This document shows positions 1 to 10,134 of a stretch of DNA of 41,108 nt, piece by piece. The number at the start of each line of letters is the position of its first letter. Positions within the stretch are counted from its first letter, which is position 1. The position numbers were made by a program, and so were the translations under genes. The notes under the pieces were generated by a model. The model made no database searches. It had not been told where the DNA came from and saw only the letters and a list, made by a program, of their open reading frames with translations. The DNA is taken from positions 1 to 41,108 of the forward strand of contig NZ_PCPZ01000011.1 of the NCBI RefSeq assembly GCF_002979865.1, read 5' to 3'. The DNA comes from Arthrobacter sp. MYb214 (GTDB lineage Bacteria; Actinomycetota; Actinomycetes; Actinomycetales; Micrococcaceae).

Positions 1-143
1 TGGTTCTCCGAAGCGATCATTTCCAGGCCGCGCTGCTGGCGAGCCAGCTCAGCGTCAATACGCTGCGCGATCTCCGGGTCCAGCGAAGCCAGCGACTGGG
101 TCAACGTTGCAGCGGCAACGGATTCAAAAGTCTGGTTGCTCAT
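1..143 (-). CDS. glyA: Serine hydroxymethyltransferase, N-terminal fragment (cut by window edge)
   Basis: Only the first 47 codons are inside the window; the gene continues beyond base 1. The visible N-terminus ends in R-Q-Q-R-G-L-E-M-I-A-S-E-N, the hallmark start of serine hydroxymethyltransferase, the PLP enzyme that interconverts serine and glycine with tetrahydrofolate. The ATG at 143-141 shares one base with the TAA stop of gcvH (TAATG), so the two genes are translationally coupled at the end of the gcv operon. Placing glyA here lets the methylene-THF made by glycine cleavage condense with a second glycine to give serine. Identification rests on this short motif plus the gcv context; both agree. 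Confidence 0.9.
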   Translation of the reverse strand, partial: MSNQTFESVAAATLTQSLASLDPEIAQRIDAELARQQRGLEMIASEN

Positions 144-523
144 TACTCGACGTTTCCACCGTTCGCGCTTGCGTAGTCAGCTGCCGAAAGCAGCGGACCC
201 TCTTCGGCGACCTCAACGGTGAACAGCCAGCCGGCACCGTATGGGTCTTCGTTCAGGATGCCTGGGTTGTCCACTGCCTCGTCGTTGATGGCAACGATGG
301 TGCCGGTCACTGGCGAGTACAGGTCGGAAACCGACTTGGTGGACTCGACTTCGCCACAGGTCTCGCCTGCGGTAACGGAGTCGCCGACCTCTGGCAGGTC
401 GACGTAGACCACGTCGCCCAGGGCGTCGGCGGCAACCTGGGTGATGCCGATCTTTGCTGGGGACGATGCATCGATCCACTCGTGTTCGGCCGAGTAGCGC
501 AATGACGAAAGAACTTTACTCAC
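143..523 (-). CDS. gcvH: Glycine cleavage system H protein
   Basis: Encodes a 126-residue lipoyl carrier protein that shuttles the aminomethyl group between the P, T and L proteins of the cytoplasmic glycine cleavage complex. The sequence has the expected start (R-Y-S-A-E-H-E-W) and the lipoylation motif [11 protein letters not shown], with Lys63 as the lipoyl site. Length matches the family (about 125-130). The start is GTG at 523, preceded by GAGGAAATACC, a good ribosome binding site. It lies 60 bp downstream of gcvT and overlaps glyA by one base. No lpd (L protein) is present; dihydrolipoamide dehydrogenase is normally supplied from another locus. Confidence 0.97.
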   Translation of the reverse strand: MSKVLSSLRYSAEHEWIDASSPAKIGITQVAADALGDVVYVDLPEVGDSVTAGETCGEVESTKSVSDLYSPVTGTIVAINDEAVDNPGILNEDPYGAGWLFTVEVAEEGPLLSAADYASANGGNVE

Positions 524-583
524 GGTATTTCCTCTCCCAAGGGAATTAGCGGGCGATTTGCTTAGCCCTACTGATGTTTAACG

Positions 584-1711
584 TTACTTGGCTCGGGTGT
601 AGAACGGCAGTTCGACTACGACAAAAGGCAAAGTCTTACCACGCAGGTCTACCTCCAGCTCGGTTCCCACTGCACCGAATTCGGCGTCGACATAACCCAG
701 TGCAACCGGGTAGCCCAGGGTTGGCGAAGGCTGGCCGGAGGTGATTTCACCGATGGTTGCGCCGTCCTTGACGATGGCGTAGCCGCCGCGGCCGGCGCGC
801 TTGCCCAGGCCCTTGAGGCCGACGAGCTTGCGTGGCGGGGTCGCACCGCGCAACGCTTCCAGGGCTTCGCGGCCCACGAAGTCCTCTTCCTTCTTGAAGG
901 AGACCACCGGGCCGAATCCGGCATCGAACGGGGTGCGTTCCAGGGACAGCTCGTTGCCGTACAGCGGCATGCCGGCTTCAAGGCGCAGCGAGTCGCGGGC
1001 GGCCAGGCCGCAAGGAACCAGCTCGTGGTCCTTGCCGGCGTCAACGCTCTTTTCCCAGAGGGCTGCCGCATCCTCGTTTTCGATGATCAGCTCGAAGCCG
1101 TCTTCGCCGGTGTAGCCGGTGCGGGCCAGCAGCACGTCGATGCCACCGAGCACCACCTTCACCGCAGCGTAGTACTTCAGTTCGGTGACCGCCTGGGCGG
1201 TTGCCTCGTCGGCGGCCAGCTTGCGCACAATTGCCTCGGCGTTCGGTCCCTGGACGGCGATCAGCGACTGGCGGCCCGAAGCGTCGTCCACGACGACGTC
1301 GAAGCCGGCGGCGCGGGCAGCCAGCTCGGCGGCAACCACCGGAGCGTTGCCGGCGTTGGGCACGACGAGGAACTTCTCCTCTTCCAGGCGGTAGACGATC
1401 AGGTCGTCGATGATCTTGCCCTCGGCGTCAAGGATCAGCGAGTACTTCGCCTTGCCGACCTTCATGATGCTCAGGTTCCCTGCCAGGGCGGTGTTCAGCG
1501 CCTTGCCGGCTTCCGGGCCGGAGAGGTAGACCTCGCCCATGTGGGACAGGTCGAACAGGCCAGCGGTGGAGCGCACGGCCTTGTGCTCTGCCAGTTCCGA
1601 TCCGTACTTCAACGGCATGTCCCAGCCGCCGAAGTCGGTGAAGTTGGCGCCGAGAGCTTCGTGCTGCGCGTGCAGCGCGGTGTGCTTGAGTGCTTGGGTA
1701 GTCTCAGTCAT
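584..1711 (-). CDS. gcvT: Glycine cleavage system T protein (aminomethyltransferase)
   Basis: A 375-residue tetrahydrofolate-dependent aminomethyltransferase that releases ammonia from the lipoyl-bound intermediate and forms 5,10-methylene-THF. Family landmarks include F-G-G-W-D-M-P-L near residue 30, D-L-S-H-M-G-E near 55-60, and A-R-T-G-Y-T-G-E-D-G-F-E around 195-207, with a C-terminal barrel domain ending at normal length. The ATG at 1711 has the upstream site GGAAGAGTTAGAG. Only 13 bp separate it from the gcvP stop, so it is co-transcribed with gcvP and gcvH and shares their riboswitch control. Confidence 0.97.
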   Translation of the reverse strand: MTETTQALKHTALHAQHEALGANFTDFGGWDMPLKYGSELAEHKAVRSTAGLFDLSHMGEVYLSGPEAGKALNTALAGNLSIMKVGKAKYSLILDAEGKIIDDLIVYRLEEEKFLVVPNAGNAPVVAAELAARAAGFDVVVDDASGRQSLIAVQGPNAEAIVRKLAADEATAQAVTELKYYAAVKVVLGGIDVLLARTGYTGEDGFELIIENEDAAALWEKSVDAGKDHELVPCGLAARDSLRLEAGMPLYGNELSLERTPFDAGFGPVVSFKKEEDFVGREALEALRGATPPRKLVGLKGLGKRAGRGGYAIVKDGATIGEITSGQPSPTLGYPVALGYVDAEFGAVGTELEVDLRGKTLPFVVVELPFYTRAK

Positions 1712-1724
1712 CTCTAACTCTTCC

Positions 1725-4571
<2,847 letters not shown>

Positions 4572-4640
4572 GGTGCTGGTATCTCCATGGGATCTGTCTT
4601 GGCGCATGCCAAAGGAAGGTCTTTTTACCTCCCCATCCCT

Positions 4641-4828
4641 GTTGCATAACCTGAGAGTTTTACGCATCCAGCAAACCAAGCCGGGCACTTGCACCTTCGG
4701 TGAACCGGAACGGGCCGGTTTCTTTCCAGAGTTGCCTCATGATGGCGGTACGGGTGCCTGAGAGTTTCCTGGGGAGGAATTGCTCCTACGGCGCCCGTCC
4801 ATGGTGTGAACGGGACTCTCCCGCCATC
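4641..4828 (-). ncRNA. Tandem glycine riboswitch upstream of gcvP
   Basis: Two glycine aptamers in series on the minus strand. Aptamer 1 spans about 4828 to 4741: it opens with GGCGGGAGAG, ends with AAACTCTCAGG (4767-4757), and is closed by an 8-bp P1 helix (GATGGCGG at 4828-4821 with CCGCCATC at 4748-4741). Aptamer 2 spans about 4740 to 4641, carries the conserved ACCGAAGGTGCAAGT-like core, and also ends in AAACTCTCAGG (4660-4650). These are the class hallmarks of the gcvT-type glycine riboswitch. It sits 70 bp before the gcvP start with no strong terminator between, so glycine-induced activation of the operon is the likely outcome; the mechanism is inferred. Confidence 0.95.
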
Positions 4829-4873
4829 CGTCTATGGCGCGCGCTGCCGGCCGGAGACCTGCAGCACACCACC

Positions 4874-4901
4874 ATGTTACCTGCCCCGCCCCCAAGGTCA
4901 A
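4874..4901 (-). promoter_or_regulatory. Probable promoter of the gcv operon
   Basis: On the minus strand a TTGACC -35 (4901-4896), a 16-bp spacer and a TAACAT -10 (4879-4874) lie about 45 bp upstream of the first riboswitch aptamer. Transcription would begin near 4867 and cover the whole riboswitch. The fit to the vegetative sigma consensus and the position both support it; there is no experimental evidence. Confidence 0.6.
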
Positions 4902-4935
4902 ACAGGAGCGGGGTCCGGAAAAGTCATAAATGCGT

Positions 4936-5724
4936 TCAGTTGGCGTCGGCAGTTAAACGGATGTAATCAGGATATTTCGCTGACAAGGAATCACCCGACG
5001 AGGTGCCGGTGATCCGGCGCTTGACCCACGGAGCCAAATGCTCTCTGGCCCAGCCCAATTCCTGCTTCAGCTTTTCGCCGCGCGAGTTCACGGCCAGTTC
5101 CGGCAGGGACGGCTGCTGGATCCTGGAGGACCAGTTTCCCTCGGTGATCCGATGGGTGCCGAACACGTCAAGGACCTTCGAAGCCATCAGCGTGTGGCCC
5201 AGCTCGTTCATGTGCAGCCGATCCACCGCCCAGTAGCGCAGATCGGAGAATTCTCGCCACCGCCAGTAATCCGCGATCACCGCACCGTACTCGTCCGCGA
5301 TTTCGCGAACCTTCTCGTTGTAAATGGCCGTGCGCGGACGGGTCTTGGAGAACAACGGTGATTCCACGGTGTCGAAACCGGTGAACAGCACGACCGCGCT
5401 TCCGGCTTCGGCAAAGCGGCTCACCATGCCTTCATAGCCGCGCATCAGCGCATCCAGGTCCGCCTTCGGGCGCAGGATGTCATTGCCGCCGGCATAGATG
5501 GTGACCAGGTCCGGGGCCAGTGCGAGCGCCTGGTCCAGCTGCTGGTTGATCACCTGCCCGATCTTCTTGCCGCGCACCGCCAGGTTGGCGTATTCCCATT
5601 CGCCTTCGGCGCAGAGCACTTCCGAAACCCGGTCCGCCCAGCCGCGGACCTGGTTGGGCCGGGTCGGATCCACATCGCCAACGCCTTCGGTGAACGAGTC
5701 ACCTAGTGCCACAAACTTCTTCAC
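4936..5724 (-). CDS. SGNH/GDSL-family hydrolase
   Basis: A 262-residue esterase/lipase-like hydrolase of the SGNH fold. Block I is F-V-A-L-G-D-S-F-T-E-G with the nucleophile Ser10; the block III asparagine lies in Y-A-G-G-N-D-I-L; the catalytic Asp/His pair lies in V-D-R-L-H-M-N-E-L-G-H near the C-terminal third. There is no signal peptide, so it is probably cytoplasmic. An ATG exists seven codons upstream (5745), but the GTG at 5724 is preferred because GCAGGAGCGAA lies just before it and the protein then begins directly with the first beta strand. It follows the beta-lactamase-like gene by 35 bp on the same strand and may be co-transcribed. The substrate cannot be predicted. Confidence 0.88.
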   Translation of the reverse strand: MKKFVALGDSFTEGVGDVDPTRPNQVRGWADRVSEVLCAEGEWEYANLAVRGKKIGQVINQQLDQALALAPDLVTIYAGGNDILRPKADLDALMRGYEGMVSRFAEAGSAVVLFTGFDTVESPLFSKTRPRTAIYNEKVREIADEYGAVIADYWRWREFSDLRYWAVDRLHMNELGHTLMASKVLDVFGTHRITEGNWSSRIQQPSLPELAVNSRGEKLKQELGWAREHLAPWVKRRITGTSSGDSLSAKYPDYIRLTADAN

Positions 5725-5759
5725 TTCGCTCCTGCTTCGTTCCATTCCCGATGGGTTTA

Positions 5760-6932
5760 CTACGCGTTGCTGCCGGCAGCCTGGGCCGACATGTTCTTCT
5801 GCATGATCAGCTGGCGGGCCAGCTGGCTGAGCTTGACTCCGGTGGAGATCTCCTTGGCGCCTTCATTGCGCGAGGGAATGAAACCGAAGCCCAGCTGGTG
5901 GGCTGGATCGGCGAAGGCCAGCGAGGAATTCGCACCGTCATGGCCGTAGGCGAAAATCGATCCATAGTTGTTGCGCGCGGAGGCCTTCATGAACCCCAGG
6001 GCGAAGGCCTGCAGCAGCCCGTTGGTCCGGTCATGGCCGTAGACCAGCTCGGTGGAAACCTGGGACCAGGTGTCGGCGGTGAGGAATCCGCGGGTGGCGC
6101 CCAGTGCCGGCACGGCACCGAATGAGGCGGCATAGATTGCGGCCAGGCCTTGGGCATTGGCGACCGCGCCCATGGATGCGGGGCCCAGTTCGCGCACCTG
6201 AGGCGCGTTGGCCAGTTCGTGCCAGTTGTAGACCGGGCCGTTTTCCAGCGCGAAACCGGAGGCCGAGTTCACCGAAAGCCCGGCCGGGGAGAACGGATCG
6301 AAGAATTCCGGTGCGGCGTCAGCGCCCGGCAGTACATCGCGGTAGCGCGATTCCAGCGCGGGGTCCTGGCCGATGTAGGCTTCGGCTCCCAGCGGCTTGC
6401 GGATGCGCTCCTCGAAGACGTCTTTCAGTTCCTTGCCGGTGACCCGGCGTACCAGTTCTTCCATGAGCACGCCCAGGGTGATCGCATGGTAGCCGACAAT
6501 GTGCTGGCCCAGCGGCCAGACGCTTGGCATGGAAGCGAGCACCTTGGCGTATTCGGCGGAGTTCAGGAGGATCTCGCTGGGAACGCCCCCGGGCACGCCC
6601 AGCACTCCCGCTTGGTGGCTGAGCACCTCGCCGACGGTGAGCTGGGATTTCCCGTTGTCCCCGAATTCCGGCCAGTAGGTGGCCATTGGCGCGTTCGGAT
6701 CAATCAGCCCATCTTGCACGAGCAGTGCCACGACCAGCGCACCCAGGCCCTTGGTGCAGGAGAAGACGCAGGTCAGCGCGTCACCAGAGAGGTGCTCGCC
6801 AACGCTGTGGCTGAGCACCAATTCGCCGCGGTGGTACACGGCCAGCTGCGCCGAATAGCCTTCTTCCTCAGCGGCTCGCGCCTCTAGTGCTTCCGCCAGG
6901 GGCGCGAACTCTTCAGTGATCACCGATTGCAT
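5760..6932 (-). CDS. Serine hydrolase of the beta-lactamase (class C-like)/EstB esterase family
   Basis: A 390-residue protein with the Ser-x-x-Lys motif S-C-T-K (Ser58, Lys61), a Tyr148 in V-G-Y-H-A-I-T that fits the second catalytic motif, and a C-terminal G-H-D-G-A-N-S-S segment in the position of the third (KTG/HxG) motif. This pattern is typical of EstB-type esterases and beta-lactamase-related hydrolases rather than true resistance enzymes. No signal peptide is seen, which argues for a cytoplasmic esterase or amidase. The ATG at 6932 has AAGGA five bases upstream. Probably expressed with the SGNH hydrolase downstream. Substrate unknown. Confidence 0.85.
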   Translation of the reverse strand: MQSVITEEFAPLAEALEARAAEEEGYSAQLAVYHRGELVLSHSVGEHLSGDALTCVFSCTKGLGALVVALLVQDGLIDPNAPMATYWPEFGDNGKSQLTVGEVLSHQAGVLGVPGGVPSEILLNSAEYAKVLASMPSVWPLGQHIVGYHAITLGVLMEELVRRVTGKELKDVFEERIRKPLGAEAYIGQDPALESRYRDVLPGADAAPEFFDPFSPAGLSVNSASGFALENGPVYNWHELANAPQVRELGPASMGAVANAQGLAAIYAASFGAVPALGATRGFLTADTWSQVSTELVYGHDRTNGLLQAFALGFMKASARNNYGSIFAYGHDGANSSLAFADPAHQLGFGFIPSRNEGAKEISTGVKLSQLARQLIMQKNMSAQAAGSNA

Positions 6933-7125
6933 CTAAATCCTTCAAAGTGCTTGTCTCTCATCAACTAACCCTAACCGCTTCGATCCCATGGCCCGGTAGT
7001 TCCACACGCTGACCCGACACCTAGCATATAGGTACGTCAGCTCACAGCATTGGCTTGTTTAAGCCACTAATCGACATTTCACTACCGCTGGACCCCAAGT
7101 TCTGTGAGCCAGCCTTGAAGCCGGT

Positions 7126-7154
7126 TTGCCCACTTCATGCGCTGACCCTAAAGT
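7126..7154 (+). promoter_or_regulatory. Probable promoter of the APC permease
   Basis: TTGCCC (7126-7131), a 17-bp spacer, and TAAAGT (7149-7154). Transcription from here would start near 7161 and leave a leader of about 37 bases containing GAAGGAG, which supports the permease start at 7198 rather than the earlier in-frame ATG codons. Confidence 0.4.
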
Positions 7155-7197
7155 TGTAATGTTTGCCTACAAAATTGAAGGAGATGATCTCGATCGC

Positions 7198-8646
7198 ATG
7201 ACTGTGAACAGTGACACGGCCGTTACCGACGGCAAAGAAACAGAACTCCGCAGGGTGATTGGCCCGAAGCTGCTGCTATTCCTCATCATGGGCGATATCA
7301 TCGGCGCCGGAATTTTCGCCATCACCGGCAAAGTTGCCGGCCAGGTGGGCGGAGCCGCCTGGCTGCCGTTCCTGATCGCTTTCACGATCGCGACCCTCAC
7401 CGCCTTCAGCTACCTCGAACTGGTGACCAAATACCCGCACGCGGCCGGTGCCGCCTTGTACATCCACAAGGCATTCGGCATCCACTTCGTCACCTTCCTG
7501 GTGGCGTTCACCGTGGCTTGCTCGGGCATCACCAGTGCCGCCACCTCGGCCACTTTGGTGGGGCGCAACCTGCTCATTGGCATTGGCCAGTTTGTCGACG
7601 GTGTTCCCAACACCCCGGAAGCGGGCATGTGGGCAGCTATTGCAATCATCGTGATCCTCGCCGTGATCAACTTCCGCGGCGTAGGCGAGAGCGTGAAGTT
7701 CAACCTCGTGCTGACCATAGTTTCGCTGGCCATCATGGCCGCGATCATCGGCATCGGCTTCGCGGTGATCGCCTCGGGCCAGGGTGACATTTCCCGCCTG
7801 GTGGTCTTCGAGACCCCGACCGACCGCAGCGTCTTCGCCGCCGTGACCATGGGTACTGCCATTGCGTTCTTCGCGATGGTGGGCTTCGAGGATTCGGTGA
7901 ACCTGGTTGAGGAAACCAAGAATCCCAACAAGACCTTCCCGAAGATCATGCTCATCGGCTTGGGCATCTGCGCCTTGATCTACATGCTGGTGGCCGTCAC
8001 CGTCATCATGGTGATTCCGACCGGCGATCTGCTGAACCCTAAGAACCCGGATGCCGGCATCCTGCTGGATGTTGTGCGCATCGGCCTGCCGAACCTGCCG
8101 GTTGACGCGATCTTCCCCTTCTTGACCGTCTTCGCGGTGGTTAACACCGCGCTGATGAACATGCTGATGGCTAGCCGCCTGCTCTACGGCATGGCCCGCC
8201 AAGGCGTGCTACCGCAGTTCCTGGGCAAGGTGCATTCGACCCGACGCTCGCCATGGGCTGCGATCCTGTTCAGCACCGGACTGGCCATCGCCTTGGTGGT
8301 CTACGTGAACCTGAGCAACGGAAGCAGCATTGTCGGCTCGCTGGGCGGCACGACCGCGCTGCTGCTGTTGTGCGTGTTCGCCGTAGTCAACGTAGCCCTG
8401 CTGGTACTGCGCCGCGACAAGCCGGAACCCGATTCGTTCCGCGCTCCAACGATCATCCCGATCCTCGGCGTGTTCTTCTGCTTGTTCCTTGCCGGCCCGT
8501 GGGCTCGCGCCCGCGAGGACTGGGTCCAGTACGAGATTGCCGGCCTGCTGCTGGTCATCGGCGTGCTGCTGTGGGCCGTGACCTGGTTGGTCAACCGGAT
8601 CAACTACAAGAAGGGCGTCATCGAAACCCGCCCGGGACAGTACTGA
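7198..8646 (+). CDS. APC-superfamily amino-acid permease
   Basis: A 482-residue integral membrane transporter of the amino acid-polyamine-organocation type, with about 12 hydrophobic helices. The first helix carries the substrate-binding glycine motif G-D-I-I-G-A-G-I-F, and the sixth region has F-F-A-M-V-G-F-E-D-S-V-N-L-V-E-E, the usual F-A-x-x-G-F-E signature. It probably imports an amino acid by proton symport or exchange across the plasma membrane. The frame is open to 7126, but the ATG at 7198 fits the leader and gives a short charged N-terminus (T-E-L-R-R-V-I-G) as in the family. It is monocistronic, ending in a strong hairpin. Specificity is not visible. Confidence 0.9.
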   Translation: MTVNSDTAVTDGKETELRRVIGPKLLLFLIMGDIIGAGIFAITGKVAGQVGGAAWLPFLIAFTIATLTAFSYLELVTKYPHAAGAALYIHKAFGIHFVTFLVAFTVACSGITSAATSATLVGRNLLIGIGQFVDGVPNTPEAGMWAAIAIIVILAVINFRGVGESVKFNLVLTIVSLAIMAAIIGIGFAVIASGQGDISRLVVFETPTDRSVFAAVTMGTAIAFFAMVGFEDSVNLVEETKNPNKTFPKIMLIGLGICALIYMLVAVTVIMVIPTGDLLNPKNPDAGILLDVVRIGLPNLPVDAIFPFLTVFAVVNTALMNMLMASRLLYGMARQGVLPQFLGKVHSTRRSPWAAILFSTGLAIALVVYVNLSNGSSIVGSLGGTTALLLLCVFAVVNVALLVLRRDKPEPDSFRAPTIIPILGVFFCLFLAGPWARAREDWVQYEIAGLLLVIGVLLWAVTWLVNRINYKKGVIETRPGQY

Positions 8647-8661
8647 TCCCAGCCCGTTAAC

Positions 8662-8695
8662 GCAGTGATGCCCGCCATTTGGCGGGCATCACTGC
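8662..8695. terminator. Bidirectional hairpin terminator
   Basis: A perfect 15-bp inverted repeat (GCAGTGATGCCCGCC, then loop ATTT, then the complement) lies between the convergent APC permease and RNase H genes. The U-tract is weak on either side, but the stem is strong and the position is right for termination of both transcripts. Confidence 0.8.
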
Positions 8696-8709
8696 TTTAA
8701 GCGTGTTTT

Positions 8710-9639
8710 CTACGCGGTCTGCTCGACCGTTTCCTGGCGGAAACGAAGCTTCAGGCCGCCTTCGGTGCTCTGCCACCAGGAAGATACGACGAGCACCGGG
8801 CCCTCTGCAGGCTTCATGCGGTAAGCGAGAAGCACCATTTGCGCATCCACTTCCCGGGCCGCAAGGACCTGCACCGCACCGGTGCTGGGCAGGCTCGCCC
8901 CGGATTCCAGCATGGTCCGGACCGTGGCCACATCCAGCAGGCCGCCATGGCGAGTCACTTCCTGGTAGCCCGGATGCAGGAAGTCGTTGAGTTCCGCGAA
9001 ACTGGTGCGGATCTGCGGGTCGAGGAAACCTTGTTCCAGTTCGAAGACGGTGGCCGCGATGTCCACGCCGGGTTCCGGTGCGGCGGCGGTTTGCCCGCCG
9101 GGTGCCAGCACGGCATCTTCAGCCGCTGGAGCATGGGAAGCCGCTGGAGCATTGGAAGCCACGGGGCCGCCGCCGGCAGTGTAGCCCGGTCCGGCCTCTA
9201 CTGCAGAGCCCTGCTGGTGCGCGGTCGCAGCCGCACGCGCATGGCCGTCAGCAGCTTCATTCAGCTCATGTCCGGCATGGCCCTTGACCCACTCGAAGGT
9301 GTACTTGCGCCCGGCAATGGCCCGGTCAAGTTCCTTGAGGATGTCCTGGTTCAAGACCGGTTTGCCGTCGGCCTTTTTCCAGCCCTTCTTCTTCCAACCC
9401 GGCATCCACTTGCTGATGCAGTTGATCGCATACTGCGAATCGCACAGGATTCTGAGTTCTTCTTCTGGCAGGTGCTCGGTGGCCCGGAAGAGTTCGAGCA
9501 CCGCTTGGAGCTCCCCCATGTTGTTGGTTCCGTGGTCCCAACCGCCAGCGGCCCAGTTGTCCTGGTCCACATACCAGGCCCAACCTGCCGGTCCGGGGTT
9601 TCCTAGGGCTGATCCATCCGCAGCTGCAATGATCGTCAT
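8710..9639 (-). CDS. RNase HI fused to a DUF4440/SnoaL-like domain
   Basis: A 309-residue two-domain protein. Residues 1-140 are RNase H type 1, degrading RNA in RNA-DNA hybrids: catalytic acids are Asp8 (A-A-D-G-S-A-L-G-N-P-G), Glu43 (M-G-E-L-Q-A-V), Asp67 (C-D-S-Q-Y-A-I) and Asp131 (N-E-A-A-D-G-H-A-R), with a basic W-K-K-K-G-W-K-K patch near 82-89. A low-complexity Ala/Pro/Gly linker follows (about 141-195). The C-terminal ~110 residues, with E-L-N-D-F-L-H-P-G-Y-Q-E and a final R-F-R-Q-E, resemble a DUF4440/NTF2-like domain of unknown role. Monocistronic, facing the permease. A stand-alone RNase HI is about 150 residues, so the fusion is clear. Confidence 0.9.
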   Translation of the reverse strand: MTIIAAADGSALGNPGPAGWAWYVDQDNWAAGGWDHGTNNMGELQAVLELFRATEHLPEEELRILCDSQYAINCISKWMPGWKKKGWKKADGKPVLNQDILKELDRAIAGRKYTFEWVKGHAGHELNEAADGHARAAATAHQQGSAVEAGPGYTAGGGPVASNAPAASHAPAAEDAVLAPGGQTAAAPEPGVDIAATVFELEQGFLDPQIRTSFAELNDFLHPGYQEVTRHGGLLDVATVRTMLESGASLPSTGAVQVLAAREVDAQMVLLAYRMKPAEGPVLVVSSWWQSTEGGLKLRFRQETVEQTA

Positions 9640-9756
9640 GCTTTAATCCTGCCACGTTGACGCCCGCACTCGGTTCCATGCATTGGGCCATGTCGCCAGC
9701 GAATACTTGCACAATGGATCACAGCATCCAGCCAGGTCCAGGCCTAGGATTGGGAT

Positions 9757-10065
9757 GTGAAGAAAATCCTGCCTGTATTGGCTACCCTGGTTCTGGTCCT
9801 GTCCGCATGCGCTGGCCCCTCGGTCGACGAGCTGCGCCAACTCGATCCCCAGGGCCATACCGCCTGCTTGCATTTTGGCGGGGGCCTGGTTGACCCCGAG
9901 GGCATCGGCGCAACGAATATGCAGAAAGCCGCTGATCATGGGGCGAAGGCTTCCACCGAACAGATCAGCGCTGCGGTGGCCGCCGATGAATCGGGGGATC
10001 CCCGGATTATTGACTTGGCCGCTTTCCAGGAAGCTTGCGAGGGGCAAGGCTTCGATTTCGAATAG
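9757..10065 (+). CDS. Small putative lipoprotein
   Basis: A 102-residue protein with a lipoprotein signal: M-K-K start, a hydrophobic core and lipobox L-S-A-C (Cys18). The mature part is small, contains two further Cys (in H-T-A-C-L-H-F and F-Q-E-A-C-E-G) that could form a disulfide, and has no recognised domain. The start is GTG at 9757; AGGA lies 7 bases upstream, and TAGGAT at 9745-9750 also fits a -10 for a near-leaderless message. It is divergent from the RNase H gene and converges on the GST gene. Function unknown. Confidence 0.7.
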   Translation: MKKILPVLATLVLVLSACAGPSVDELRQLDPQGHTACLHFGGGLVDPEGIGATNMQKAADHGAKASTEQISAAVAADESGDPRIIDLAAFQEACEGQGFDFE

Positions 10066-10070
10066 GACAG

Positions 10071-10112
10071 ATCGGCCCAGGACCCCTCGAAATAGCGGGC
10101 TCCTGAGCCGAT
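10071..10112. terminator. Probable bidirectional hairpin
   Basis: ATCGGCCCAGGA (10071-10082) pairs with TCCTGAGCCGAT (10101-10112), 11 of 12 positions complementary, between the convergent lipoprotein and GST genes. No clear U-tract. Confidence 0.5.
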
Positions 10113-10134
10113 CCGCCGTGGATCGCCAGCGCGC

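Noticed and set aside
5760-6932. A true beta-lactamase resistance gene
   Set aside because: It has the Ser-x-x-Lys fold but no signal peptide and an EstB-like third motif, so an esterase is more likely.
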